A stretch of DNA of 34,834 nucleotides from Porticoccaceae bacterium (GTDB lineage Bacteria > Pseudomonadota > Gammaproteobacteria > Pseudomonadales > Porticoccaceae). The position numbers and the translations under genes are program-made. Location of the stretch: NCBI GenBank assembly GCA_018654575.1, contig JABILI010000083.1, forward strand, positions 1-34,834. Reading direction: 5' to 3'. Below, piece after piece: positions 9,935 to 17,697 of this stretch; the stretch's first letter is position 1; every line of letters begins with the position of its first letter. The notes under the pieces were generated by a model, which saw only the letters and a list, made by a program, of their open reading frames with translations, had not been told where the DNA came from and searched no databases.

Positions 9935-10172
9935 ATTTTAACGAAATTCATGCTTTAGGCATATTAAGTAACAAGGGGTTGAGAAACCCTTTGACGCTAT
10001 TCAGCTTTTACGTAAGGGCAATAGGCGCTAAAGATCTAACCACGCTATGTCTCACTATGAATTTCGCCCTTCTAGCTGACTTATTAAACCTTGAGTTTTT
10101 ATCTCATTAGATTTGCCATAGGTACAGGTGCTTCTTACAATGCACACCTATAGAAATTTCCAGGAAATAATC

Positions 10173-11279
10173 ATGGCAGAAACTTATAAAGTGGCAGTGT
10201 TAGCGGGTGACGGAATTGGCCCTGAGATTACGCAACAAGCACTGCGCGTATTACGACTGATTGAGCAAAAGCGTGACGTTGTGTTCGCCTGCGACGAAGT
10301 TGAGTTTGGTGCCGCTGCTTATTTTTCGACAGGTAAAGCTTTTCCCGACGCGACTAAGAAAGCGTGCGACGAAGCTGACGCGATATTAAAGGGCCCGATT
10401 GGTCTAAGTCATGAAGAATCTGAGAAGATACCAGTGGAAGAGCGTCCAGAGCGCGGCGCACTATTGCCCATGCGCCGTCGATTGAATACCTACGCCAACT
10501 TCCGTCCGATCTCACTACCAAAAGGTATGGCGCATTTCTCTCCACTCAAGCCTGAGATTGTGAGTGAAGGTATCGACATTATGCTGATACGTGAGTTGAT
10601 TGGTGGATTGTATTTTGGCAGCAAGGAGCGCGGTGAAACCGAAGAAGGGTTACGCTACGTCAAGGAGAGCCTAGATTATGACGAGCAGCAGATTCGCCAG
10701 ATTCTTGTCGTCGCCTTTAAAGAGTCCATGAAACGTAAAAAAATATTGCACAATATTCACAAGAGTAATGTGTTGATCTCGTCCGTATTGTGGAACGAAG
10801 TATTAGAAGAGGTCGCTCTGGATTATCCGGAAGTGCGCGTTATCCATATGTTAGTAGATGCCGCGGCCACGCATCTTTGTTTAAATCCTTGCCAGTTTGA
10901 CGTGATGGTCATGGAAAATATGTTTGGTGATATTTTAAGTGATCAGGCCGGTGGAATTTTGGGCTCGCTGGGCTTAATGCCTTCTGCTTGTATAGGTCCG
11001 GACAAAGCGTATTACGAGCCATCGCACGGGTCTGCTCCTGATATTGCCGGTAAAAATCTTGCCAACCCCTATTCGATGATTGGTTCCGTTGCATTGATGC
11101 TCGACATGAGTTTCGGTATGACCGAAGAAGCAAAAGCCGTTTGGCAGGCGATGCAAAGCGTCTTTCAAGCAGGGTTTTCGACGGGAGATTTATCTAGCGC
11201 TAGTTCAGGTAACACCTTATTGAGTACATCTGAATTCGGTGACAAAGTACTCGAATCGCTGGAAGGCTTAATAGTTTAA
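10173..11279 (+). CDS. leuB: isopropylmalate/isocitrate dehydrogenase family protein (LeuB-like)
   Basis: Encodes 368 residues from the ATG at 10173, which has AGGAA at good spacing; the ATG at 10140 inside the open frame has no such site. It begins MAETYKVAVLAGDGIGPEIT. Family landmarks: RGALLPMRRRLNTYANFRP (substrate-binding arginines), IRELIGGLYFG (close to the LeuB VRELTGGIYFG), NIHKSNVL with the catalytic Lys, MVMENMFGDILSDQAG (metal-binding Asps), and YEPSHGSAPDIAGKNLANP for NAD binding. LeuB oxidatively decarboxylates 3-isopropylmalate in leucine synthesis. There is no leuA, leuC or leuD beside it, and the usual GAVGGP loop reads LKGPIGLSHEES, so a related beta-hydroxyacid dehydrogenase acting in catabolism is possible. 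Confidence 0.82.
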   Translation: MAETYKVAVLAGDGIGPEITQQALRVLRLIEQKRDVVFACDEVEFGAAAYFSTGKAFPDATKKACDEADAILKGPIGLSHEESEKIPVEERPERGALLPMRRRLNTYANFRPISLPKGMAHFSPLKPEIVSEGIDIMLIRELIGGLYFGSKERGETEEGLRYVKESLDYDEQQIRQILVVAFKESMKRKKILHNIHKSNVLISSVLWNEVLEEVALDYPEVRVIHMLVDAAATHLCLNPCQFDVMVMENMFGDILSDQAGGILGSLGLMPSACIGPDKAYYEPSHGSAPDIAGKNLANPYSMIGSVALMLDMSFGMTEEAKAVWQAMQSVFQAGFSTGDLSSASSGNTLLSTSEFGDKVLESLEGLIV

Positions 11280-11314
11280 CCTTATTAATTAATATAAAAT
11301 TACAACTTGTTAAA

Positions 11315-11320
11315 TATAAT
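11315..11320 (+). promoter_or_regulatory. possible -10 element upstream of the CoA-transferase genes
   Basis: A perfect TATAAT lies 57 bases before the GTG start of the CoA-transferase A gene in a strongly AT-rich gap. No good -35 hexamer is found 16-18 bases upstream, so this is a weak call. Confidence 0.3.
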
Positions 11321-11377
11321 CTTTTCTAGCATTCTGAGTAATCCTTACCTAAAAAATATAAATAGTAGGAGTGTACT

Positions 11378-12079
11378 GTGTCCGGATTTGACAAGGTGGT
11401 AACCAGCTACGAAGAGGCCTTAGCTGGCCTTGAAGACGATATGACCATCATCGCCGGAGGATTCGGTCTGTGTGGAATACCAGAGAACCTCATTAAAGAA
11501 ATAAAGCGCAAAGGCACAAAAGGTCTGACCATTGCCTCTAACAATGCGGGTGTTGATGGCTTCGGTCTTGGCATACTCCTAGAAGATAAACAGATCAAGA
11601 AAATGATCGCCTCCTATGTTGGCGAGAACGCCTTATTTGAAGCGCAGATGATGAGCGGTGAATTAGAAGTAGAGCTTACACCACAGGGTACGCTGGCTGA
11701 GAAAATGCGCGCCGGAGGTGCCGGCATCCCTGCCTTTTATACCGCTACTGGCTACGGCACACCCGTTGGTGAAGGCAAAGAAATGAGAGAGTTTGATGGT
11801 CGCCACTACATCCTAGAAGAGGCACTCAGCGGTGACTTTTCCATTGCCAAAGCATGGAAAGCGGACCGTCACGGCAATCTAATGTTTCGCAAGACCGCTC
11901 GCAACTTTAACCCAATGGCAATTACCGCCGGTAAAATTTCGGTTGTAGAAGTGGAAGAAATTGTTGAGGTAGGTCAACTCGACCCTGATGAGATCCATCT
12001 GCCGGGTATCTATGTTAATCGCCTGATCAAGGGCACATTCGAAAAAACCATTGAACAGCGCACAGTGCGTACCGCATAA
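11378..12079 (+). CDS. scoA: 3-oxoacid CoA-transferase subunit A
   Basis: Encodes 233 residues from a GTG start with AGGAG upstream. The glycine-rich CoA-binding stretch [13 protein letters not shown] (residues 27-39) and [36 protein letters not shown] and [14 protein letters not shown] are characteristic of the A subunit of succinyl-CoA:3-ketoacid CoA-transferase. With subunit B, 11 bp downstream, it moves CoA from succinyl-CoA to a 3-oxoacid such as acetoacetate, allowing ketone bodies or a 3-oxoacid from aromatic breakdown to enter central metabolism. A 3-oxoadipate CoA-transferase (PcaI) is the main alternative; the ScoA-like C-terminus favours acetoacetate. Confidence 0.93.
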   Translation: MSGFDKVVTSYEEALAGLEDDMTIIAGGFGLCGIPENLIKEIKRKGTKGLTIASNNAGVDGFGLGILLEDKQIKKMIASYVGENALFEAQMMSGELEVELTPQGTLAEKMRAGGAGIPAFYTATGYGTPVGEGKEMREFDGRHYILEEALSGDFSIAKAWKADRHGNLMFRKTARNFNPMAITAGKISVVEVEEIVEVGQLDPDEIHLPGIYVNRLIKGTFEKTIEQRTVRTA

Positions 12080-12090
12080 GGAAACTTGAC

Positions 12091-12747
12091 ATGGCTTTGA
12101 CCCGCGAACAACTGGCTCAACGCGTCGCCCAAGAGTTTCAGGACGGCTACTACGTCAACCTTGGGATAGGGATTCCTACCTTGGCGGCCAATTACATCCC
12201 CAATGATATGCAGGTGGTGCTGCAATCAGAAAATGGATTACTCGGCATGGGCCCATTTCCGCTAGAAGAAGAGATTGATGCAGATCTTATTAATGCTGGC
12301 AAGCAAACGGTCACCATGGTTGAGGGTGCTGCTATATTTTCATCTGCCGAGTCTTTCGGCATGATTCGCGGAGGTCATGTTGACCTTACCGTATTGGGCG
12401 CCTTTGAGGTGGACTGCCAAGGTAATATAGCGTCCTGGATGATTCCCGGTAAACTGATTAAAGGCATGGGTGGCGCAATGGATTTGGTTGCAGGTGCTGA
12501 CAATATTATTGTCACCATGACCCACGCATCAAAATCTGGGCAGTCTAAACTGTTGTCTGAATGCACCCTGCCACTCACAGGTAAAGGCTGTATAAGACGC
12601 GTACTAACCGACCTCGCTCTGATGGACATCGAAGATGGTAAGTTTATTTTACGTGAACGGGCCCCCGGGGTAAGTGTTGACGAGATTATCAACCTTACCG
12701 ATGGAGAGCTTGTCGTGCCGGATCATGTCCCTGAGATGACGTTTTAA
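12091..12747 (+). CDS. scoB: 3-oxoacid CoA-transferase subunit B
   Basis: Encodes 218 residues; AAGGAAAC precedes the ATG and the gap to subunit A is 11 bp, so the two are co-translated. The catalytic glutamate that forms the glutamyl-CoA thioester is Glu47 in LQSENGLLGMG. NLGIGIPTLAANYIP, GGHVDLTVLGAFEVDCQGNI and KGMGGAMDLVAGADNIIVTM are typical of the B subunit. The C-terminus VPDHVPEMTF is family-like. A strong hairpin follows 37 bp after the stop, marking the end of the operon. Substrate choice (acetoacetate or 3-oxoadipate) is inferred from the A subunit. Confidence 0.94.
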   Translation: MALTREQLAQRVAQEFQDGYYVNLGIGIPTLAANYIPNDMQVVLQSENGLLGMGPFPLEEEIDADLINAGKQTVTMVEGAAIFSSAESFGMIRGGHVDLTVLGAFEVDCQGNIASWMIPGKLIKGMGGAMDLVAGADNIIVTMTHASKSGQSKLLSECTLPLTGKGCIRRVLTDLALMDIEDGKFILRERAPGVSVDEIINLTDGELVVPDHVPEMTF

Positions 12748-12783
12748 AGTAATACTGGTTTCGTCCTTCAGATCCTAATAGTC

Positions 12784-12812
12784 GGCACTTAAAGTAGCGC
12801 CCTTTAAGTGCC
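12784..12812 (+). terminator. hairpin terminator after the CoA-transferase operon
   Basis: GGCACTTAAAG (12784-12794) is perfectly complementary to CTTTAAGTGCC (12802-12812), giving an 11-bp stem with a seven-base loop 37 bp past the scoB stop. The following bases are pyrimidine-rich but not a clean T-run, so it is a likely but not textbook intrinsic terminator. Confidence 0.6.
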
Positions 12813-12858
12813 TACCTTTGCCCTCTTATCGTTAGCTCTTTTTACCGTTACATCTCTA

Positions 12859-12902
12859 GTCTAATATAGACATTAGAAATAAAATGGCATATATTGTGCC
12901 AT
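12859..12902. promoter_or_regulatory. two inverted repeats upstream of the nitroreductase gene
   Basis: GTCTA-ATA-TAGAC occupies 12859-12871, and ATGGCA-N7-TGCCAT occupies 12884-12902, ending 39 bp before the nitroreductase ATG. Both have the size of regulator half-sites on one helix face. The regulator is not identified. Confidence 0.35.
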
Positions 12903-12941
12903 ATTATTTTAAGCAAGTTCGTCTAAATTTTAGGGAGTGTT

Positions 12942-13613
12942 ATGGACTTTACAGCGTTTGCACAGTCACGAAAGAGTACCCGTGGTTTTCAAAAAAAAGC
13001 AGTCCCAAAAGATGTCATTGAAGACATTATCAATACAGCAAAATGGGCCCCATCTTCCTACAATACCCAAACCTGGTATGTTCATGCTGTAGCAGGTGAG
13101 GTGCTCGATAAGATTCGTGAGGGCAATACCAAAAACACCATGGCTGGAAAACCTCATGTGCGTGATTTCCCTTATAAAGAAGACTATGAGGGTGAACATC
13201 GCCGGCGGCAAATCGATGTTGCCATTCAGCTGTTTGAGGTTATGGGTATCGAGCGCGACGATAAGGAAAAACGCATGGACTGGATGCTAAGAGGCTTTCG
13301 GCAATTTGATGCCCCAGTATCCCTAGTCCTGACCTATGACAAAAGTCTTGAGCCCGCAGCCATTAGTCATTTTGGGCTAGGGTCTCTTGCCTATGGTATT
13401 GTTCTTGCAGCATGGGAGCGAGGTATCGGGTGCGTTATTAACGGCCAGGGCATTATGCAGTCTGATGTTGTTCGGGAACATGCCAAGATCCCTGATGACC
13501 AAAGTATTATGATCTGCATCGCTATGGGCTATCCCGATGACAGTTTTGCTGCAAACCAGGTACGCTCTGTGCGGGCTGACAATGCCGATTTTGTAAGTTA
13601 TCAAGGCTTTTAA
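12942..13613 (+). CDS. nitroreductase family flavoprotein
   Basis: Encodes 223 residues with AGGGAG upstream. The N-terminal SRKSTRGFQKKAVPKDVIED and AKWAPSSYNTQTWYVHAV are the FMN-binding nitroreductase signature (R-x-S-x-R-x-F and P-S-x-x-N-x-Q). The central LGLGSLAYGIVLAAWERGIG is closest to FGLGSLAYGIVLAAWERGIG in this protein, and a C-terminal IAMGYPDD completes the fold. The enzyme would reduce nitro groups, quinones or enones with NAD(P)H in the cytosol; some homologues are dehydrogenases or dehalogenases. It appears to be its own transcription unit, preceded by a terminator and two inverted repeats, and is followed 70 bp later by a membrane protein gene. Confidence 0.9.
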   Translation: MDFTAFAQSRKSTRGFQKKAVPKDVIEDIINTAKWAPSSYNTQTWYVHAVAGEVLDKIREGNTKNTMAGKPHVRDFPYKEDYEGEHRRRQIDVAIQLFEVMGIERDDKEKRMDWMLRGFRQFDAPVSLVLTYDKSLEPAAISHFGLGSLAYGIVLAAWERGIGCVINGQGIMQSDVVREHAKIPDDQSIMICIAMGYPDDSFAANQVRSVRADNADFVSYQGF

Positions 13614-13683
13614 TTATCAGGATCCTGCTACCAATGTAAAAGTCCCGGGAAGTAACTATGAGCGATAAAAGAAGGCATCACAG

Positions 13684-14373
13684 ATGATAAAACGAGTATT
13701 CCTGGGGTTGGTCGCCGTGCCTTTAGTCTTAGCGCTGGCCCTTTTTTGGCTCGGTTATTTCTCTAATCGACCGCCACTGACCATTGACCCAGTAACATTA
13801 GCGGGCGATGGAAGTACCATAAATTATTGTAACCTGCCTGAACTAAACAGTAGCGCCAAAATGGCCGCGGAGATCCCTAAAGGAAATACCCCTGGCTGTG
13901 GATACACTCATTTCCCACTGCCAGTATTAGCACAATGTACCGAACCTCTTCCCGAACAAGCGGATGATATTCGTGGTCTATGGCTTGGCGTAGGGGGTGG
14001 TCATACCGGCCATATTGAGCGTGTAGAGCAGTGTGGGAACCGCACTGTCGTGACATCCAACGGCCTTATTCATGATTATGGGCCAAACAGCACCGCCGGA
14101 CTAAACACCAATGATACTGAAGGCTCTGTGTTGTTTGTCGCTGGTGACAAAGAATACTGCATGCGCACGTCTGCCAGCATGATCTGGAACAATGGCGTGT
14201 TGGACTTCCATGCCTTTGGGTGGGGCCCAGTGGTGGTTAATCGATATAGAAAAGGCGAACAATTAGTCTGGGAATATGCCGATGGCAGCACCACCTATAT
14301 GAACAGAATTTGTACGTTGCCTTCAGAACACAAAGTGCCTTTGCCGCGAGGCAAACGTTATCGACTATTCTAG
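13684..14373 (+). CDS. membrane-anchored extracytoplasmic protein of unknown function
   Basis: Not recognised. It encodes 229 residues: a Lys/Arg start, one hydrophobic helix (about residues 5-26), then an extracytoplasmic domain with several cysteines (CNLP, GCGYTHF, AQCTEP, EQCGNR, EYCMR, RICTL) that could form disulfides. Gly-rich and Trp-rich segments such as IRGLWLGVGGGHTGHIERVE, FHAFGWGPVVVNRYRKGEQL and WEYADGSTTYMNR suggest a beta-barrel or lipocalin-like fold; this is a guess. AAGG lies eight bases before the ATG. A nine-codon open frame at 13658-13687 with GGGAAG upstream overlaps the start by ATGA and might couple translation. Neighbours are a nitroreductase and a Ser/Thr kinase gene. 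Confidence 0.75.
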   Translation: MIKRVFLGLVAVPLVLALALFWLGYFSNRPPLTIDPVTLAGDGSTINYCNLPELNSSAKMAAEIPKGNTPGCGYTHFPLPVLAQCTEPLPEQADDIRGLWLGVGGGHTGHIERVEQCGNRTVVTSNGLIHDYGPNSTAGLNTNDTEGSVLFVAGDKEYCMRTSASMIWNNGVLDFHAFGWGPVVVNRYRKGEQLVWEYADGSTTYMNRICTLPSEHKVPLPRGKRYRLF

Positions 14374-14464
14374 GGACGCTTTAATCAGCATCTCAGGTTT
14401 GACCCGCCGAACGCTTAACGATACCCTCTAAGAATACCCGTCTAACCCCTTACTAATTGAGTTA

Positions 14465-15409
14465 ATGATGAGTGAGTTTCCAAAGTTTAGGCAAGCTGAC
14501 TACCCGACATTGTATTTAGAGCAAACTGACAAAGATTTGGTGAAAACCTTAGATCCAAATTTGCGTTACGCTTATTTCAAAACCATAGCTAAGGGTGGCA
14601 AGTCATTAATTCGATCTTGTAAGGATATGCATTTGGGTCGTGTGGTTTGCTATAAATCATTATTGCCCGCCTTTGCAGACGATCCTATTGAACAAAAAAG
14701 ACTTCTACGCGAAGCCCGTGTATCGGCTATGTTGCAGCATCCGAACACGATGCCAACCTATGAGCTGGGTCGCGATCGTCAAGGACATTGTTACTTCACG
14801 ATGAAACTAGTCCATGGTTATACTTTTCGTGAAATTATTAACTATCGTGAACGTTACGACATCACCCAATTACTTGATATTGTGATTCAGGTAGCTCATG
14901 CCTTAGAGTACGCGCATACCCATGGAGTGGTGCATCGAGATATTAAACCCGAGAATATTTTAATAGGGCCATTTGGCGAAGTTCTTCTGTTGGATTGGGG
15001 GTTAGCCAAAGTTAGAAGTGAAGAGGGACATGAGTCAGAGATTGATGACATTGACCCTCAATCTGCAGCAAAGGCACAAAGCATGACTGGCTTTCAGAAG
15101 CTACAAGGGACCATCTCTTACATGTCACCAGAGCAAATAAAAAAAGCACCAGATATTGATGGTAGAACTGATATCTACAGTCTCGGCGTTCTGTTGTACG
15201 AAGCCATCACCGGTAACACGCCGGCCTCGGGTGACACCATGGACAAGCTAATAGCCAGCACGCTAAATGACGAACCACAGCTGCCATCTGAACTAGCCTC
15301 TATGCCTATCTCCAACGTTCTAGAGAAAACGGTCATGCAATGCTTGCAAAAAGACCGAGACAACCGTGTGCTAACCAGCGGTGAGTTGATTCGCCTGTTG
15401 AAACAATAA
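14465..15409 (+). CDS. Hanks-type serine/threonine protein kinase
   Basis: Encodes 314 residues, or 313 from the second ATG. The catalytic domain fills almost the whole chain: a degenerate glycine loop (IAKGGKSLIR), Lys64 in VCYKSLLP, Glu83 in LLREARV, the catalytic loop HRDIKPEN (157-164), DWG (177-179) in place of DFG, and GTISYMSPEQI in the activation segment. DWG is common in bacterial members. There is no transmembrane helix or sensor domain, so the enzyme is cytosolic. The next gene, convergent and 20 bp away, encodes a PP2C phosphatase, the usual antagonist. The substrates are unknown; the adjacent membrane protein or glycoside hydrolase are not obvious targets. Confidence 0.93.
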   Translation: MMSEFPKFRQADYPTLYLEQTDKDLVKTLDPNLRYAYFKTIAKGGKSLIRSCKDMHLGRVVCYKSLLPAFADDPIEQKRLLREARVSAMLQHPNTMPTYELGRDRQGHCYFTMKLVHGYTFREIINYRERYDITQLLDIVIQVAHALEYAHTHGVVHRDIKPENILIGPFGEVLLLDWGLAKVRSEEGHESEIDDIDPQSAAKAQSMTGFQKLQGTISYMSPEQIKKAPDIDGRTDIYSLGVLLYEAITGNTPASGDTMDKLIASTLNDEPQLPSELASMPISNVLEKTVMQCLQKDRDNRVLTSGELIRLLKQ

Positions 15410-15429
15410 TGGTGGGTGTTTTATCCCTG

Positions 15430-16179
15430 TTAGGGTTTGACCTGCGCCAAGATAAAAGACACATTGTCTTGGCCGCCACAATCCAAAACTCGATCGAGCA
15501 ATAGGTTGGCGTAGGACTCTAGGTTATCGCCGAACTTGGCGGCATACTCCAGCATTAGCTCGCTTTTAACGTGGTCAGATAAGCCGTCAGTGCAGGCAAG
15601 CACAATATCGTCATTTTCCAGCTCAACACTGCCTGTGTCAGGTTTAAGTAACAATATGCTGCCAACTTTTTGAGTCAAAATGCTGGGAGCACGTCTGTAT
15701 AAATCAGGCGCCAAAGCCGCATCAATTTTATCTCGATCAAGCGTATGGTCTTTGGTCAACATGGTGATTTTATTAGCTGATGGTCGAATGAGATAAATTC
15801 TAGAATCACCCACCCATGAAAAGTGCAGCTGTTTACCAGTAATCCAAAAACAACTGAGCGTTGACCCCATGTTGCGGTATTTTTTTTCGTTGCGCTGGAT
15901 AGCAATAATGGCTTCATTGGCATACTTTATAGCGTTGCCAAGTTCCTGTGCCGGCTTTTGATCCAGCGTGTCGATATTAGCGTTAGATAAATATTCTACG
16001 CTGGCGTCAACAGCAATTTGGCTAGCAACCTCACCAAAGTCATCGCCACCTATGCCATCGGCGATTGCGGCGATTAGTCGATCTTGGTGAATCTGCAGAA
16101 AATCTTCATTGTTACGCCTAACTTTACCGACATGGCTGCGTGAACAAAATATGATATTGGCTTTTTCGGGCATATGCAT
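15430..16179 (-). CDS. PP2C-family serine/threonine phosphatase
   Basis: Encodes 249 residues, with AGGT seven bases before the ATG. PPM/PP2C motifs are all visible: RRNNEDF (residues 21-27), ADGIGG with the metal-binding Asp41 and Gly42, GSTLSCFWI, HFSWVGDSRIYLIR, LTKDHTL, LACTDGLSDHV and GGQDNVSFILA. The protein is soluble and of minimal length for the family. It would remove phosphate from Ser/Thr residues using two Mn or Mg ions. It is convergent with the Hanks-type kinase and divergent from the glycoside hydrolase gene, so the pair probably forms one signalling module. Confidence 0.93.
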   Translation of the reverse strand: MHMPEKANIIFCSRSHVGKVRRNNEDFLQIHQDRLIAAIADGIGGDDFGEVASQIAVDASVEYLSNANIDTLDQKPAQELGNAIKYANEAIIAIQRNEKKYRNMGSTLSCFWITGKQLHFSWVGDSRIYLIRPSANKITMLTKDHTLDRDKIDAALAPDLYRRAPSILTQKVGSILLLKPDTGSVELENDDIVLACTDGLSDHVKSELMLEYAAKFGDNLESYANLLLDRVLDCGGQDNVSFILAQVKP

Positions 16180-16272
16180 TAGTTTACCTGATGTTAACTA
16201 ACGAGCGAAGATTTACCTGCCTAAGCACCAGACAGGCACAATTTAGTGACTAAGATAGGTTAAAGTAGACCG

Positions 16273-17529
16273 ATGGATAGAGTCATAAACTCAAAATTCT
16301 TAAGGCCACTGACTGTTAATTATTCACGAGGTCTTTGGGGTATGTGCAGAGCATCGACTTTGCCGCTTATTGGGCTGTTGCTCTGGACTTCAGTGCAGAC
16401 TCAGGCGTTGTCATCAGTTGAGGAACAACAATGGACACCAGCACAGGCGGCTGAATGGTCAGCCCAATTTCCCTGGATCGTTGGCTTTAATTATGCGCCC
16501 CGCTCTGCCATTAATCAGCTTGAAATGTGGCAAGAAGACACCTTCGATCCGGTGGTCATCGATCAAGAGCTTGGTTGGGCGGCAGACATCGGGTTCACTA
16601 TGGCGCGTGTCTTCTTGCACCACTTACTCTGGCAGGAGGACGCCGAAACCTTTACTAAACGTATCGATAAGTTCCTGGCCATTGCTGACGCAAATAACAT
16701 AGACGTAATGTTTGTGCTTTTTGATGATGTGTGGAACCCACTGCCACAATTAGGTCCGCAGCCTCTGCCAAGGCCAGGCGTGCACAACTCAGGATGGGTT
16801 CAGTCACCTGGCGCAGCCATCTTGAGGGATCTTAATCGGCACGACGAGCTAGAGTTTTATGTGAGAGGCATTTTATCCCGATACGGGCAAGATAATCGTA
16901 TTGCCATCTGGGACCTTTACAATGAACCTGGAAACCTCAATGCTATTGCTTATGGCAGTGTAGAAGTGAATGAAAAGCCCAAGTATTCTCTAAATTTGCT
17001 AGCAAAGGCGTTTGCTTGGGCGAGAGACGAGAACCCGACCCAGCCTCTGACGTCGGGCGTCTGGCGATTGAAAAACGGACGCTGGAGGGGAGCCGATAAA
17101 GGTGATGATGGCGCCGCTCTGTTTGACTTTATGCTGCAAAACTCTGACATCATTAGCTTTCATTCCTACGAAAATGCCGCGAACACTGACAAAGCCATCC
17201 AAGCGCTAGAGGTGTTTGAGAGACCTATGATATGCACCGAGTATCTCGCTCGAGGTCGTGATAGTACGTTTGAGAGTCTTATGCCGCTGTTTGCCTCAAA
17301 AAATATTGGTGCAATGCACTGGGGCTTTGTGTCGGGAAAAACACAAACTATTTATCCTTGGCGATCGTGGGTGTCTGTTATCCGTTTTTGGGATGGACTT
17401 TTCTCAGACGAACCAGACCCTTGGCACCATGATCTTCTTGAGGCAGACGGTAGTCCCTATCGATTATCCGAGGTAGAATTTATACGCACACAGATAACCA
17501 GCGCCGGCGATCCTATTGATGTCAACTAA
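16273..17529 (+). CDS. exported clan GH-A-like glycoside hydrolase (cellulase/GH5-like)
   Basis: Encodes 418 residues from this ATG. The ATG at 16342 (residue 24) may be the true start because MCRASTLPLIGLLLWTSVQT is a compact signal peptide and GAGG lies upstream. The TIM-barrel features are IVGFNYAPRSAINQLEMW, MARVFLHHLLW, IDVMFVLFDDVWNP, the general acid Glu218 in IWDLYNEPGN, ISFHSYEN, and the nucleophile Glu323 in MICTEYLARG. The WDLYNEP and TEY pair is typical of clan A. The spacing resembles uncharacterised cellulase-like proteins that are sometimes annotated as 1,4-beta-xylanase. It lies 168 bp upstream of the SSS symporter, which may import the product. The glycan substrate is unknown. 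Confidence 0.85.
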   Translation: MDRVINSKFLRPLTVNYSRGLWGMCRASTLPLIGLLLWTSVQTQALSSVEEQQWTPAQAAEWSAQFPWIVGFNYAPRSAINQLEMWQEDTFDPVVIDQELGWAADIGFTMARVFLHHLLWQEDAETFTKRIDKFLAIADANNIDVMFVLFDDVWNPLPQLGPQPLPRPGVHNSGWVQSPGAAILRDLNRHDELEFYVRGILSRYGQDNRIAIWDLYNEPGNLNAIAYGSVEVNEKPKYSLNLLAKAFAWARDENPTQPLTSGVWRLKNGRWRGADKGDDGAALFDFMLQNSDIISFHSYENAANTDKAIQALEVFERPMICTEYLARGRDSTFESLMPLFASKNIGAMHWGFVSGKTQTIYPWRSWVSVIRFWDGLFSDEPDPWHHDLLEADGSPYRLSEVEFIRTQITSAGDPIDVN

Positions 17530-17582
17530 AGAGTATCAGTCGCGTTTTTCCAATTAACATCTTTAACCTTGGAACCAATAGC

Positions 17583-17633
17583 AACACTAGTGAAGCTGTT
17601 GACAGTCAACTGGGTTCTTGCAAAACTAGTGTT
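17583..17633. promoter_or_regulatory. nested inverted repeats upstream of the symporter gene
   Basis: AACACTAGT (17583-17591) is inverted as ACTAGTGTT (17625-17633), and between them GTTGAC-A-GTCAAC (17598-17610) forms a second palindrome. The arrangement lies between the glycoside hydrolase stop and the TTG start of the symporter gene. It could be a hairpin that ends or attenuates transcription, or a pair of operators. Confidence 0.5.
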
Positions 17634-17697
17634 AATAGTACCGCCAATAAGCGTTGGCACGATTAGCGCGTACTAACATCACTACGGAGTAGCTATC

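Noticed and set aside
9960-9985. Hairpin-like AAGGG / CCCTT after pckG as a terminator
   Set aside because: The stem has an internal mismatch and no T-run follows; too weak to list.
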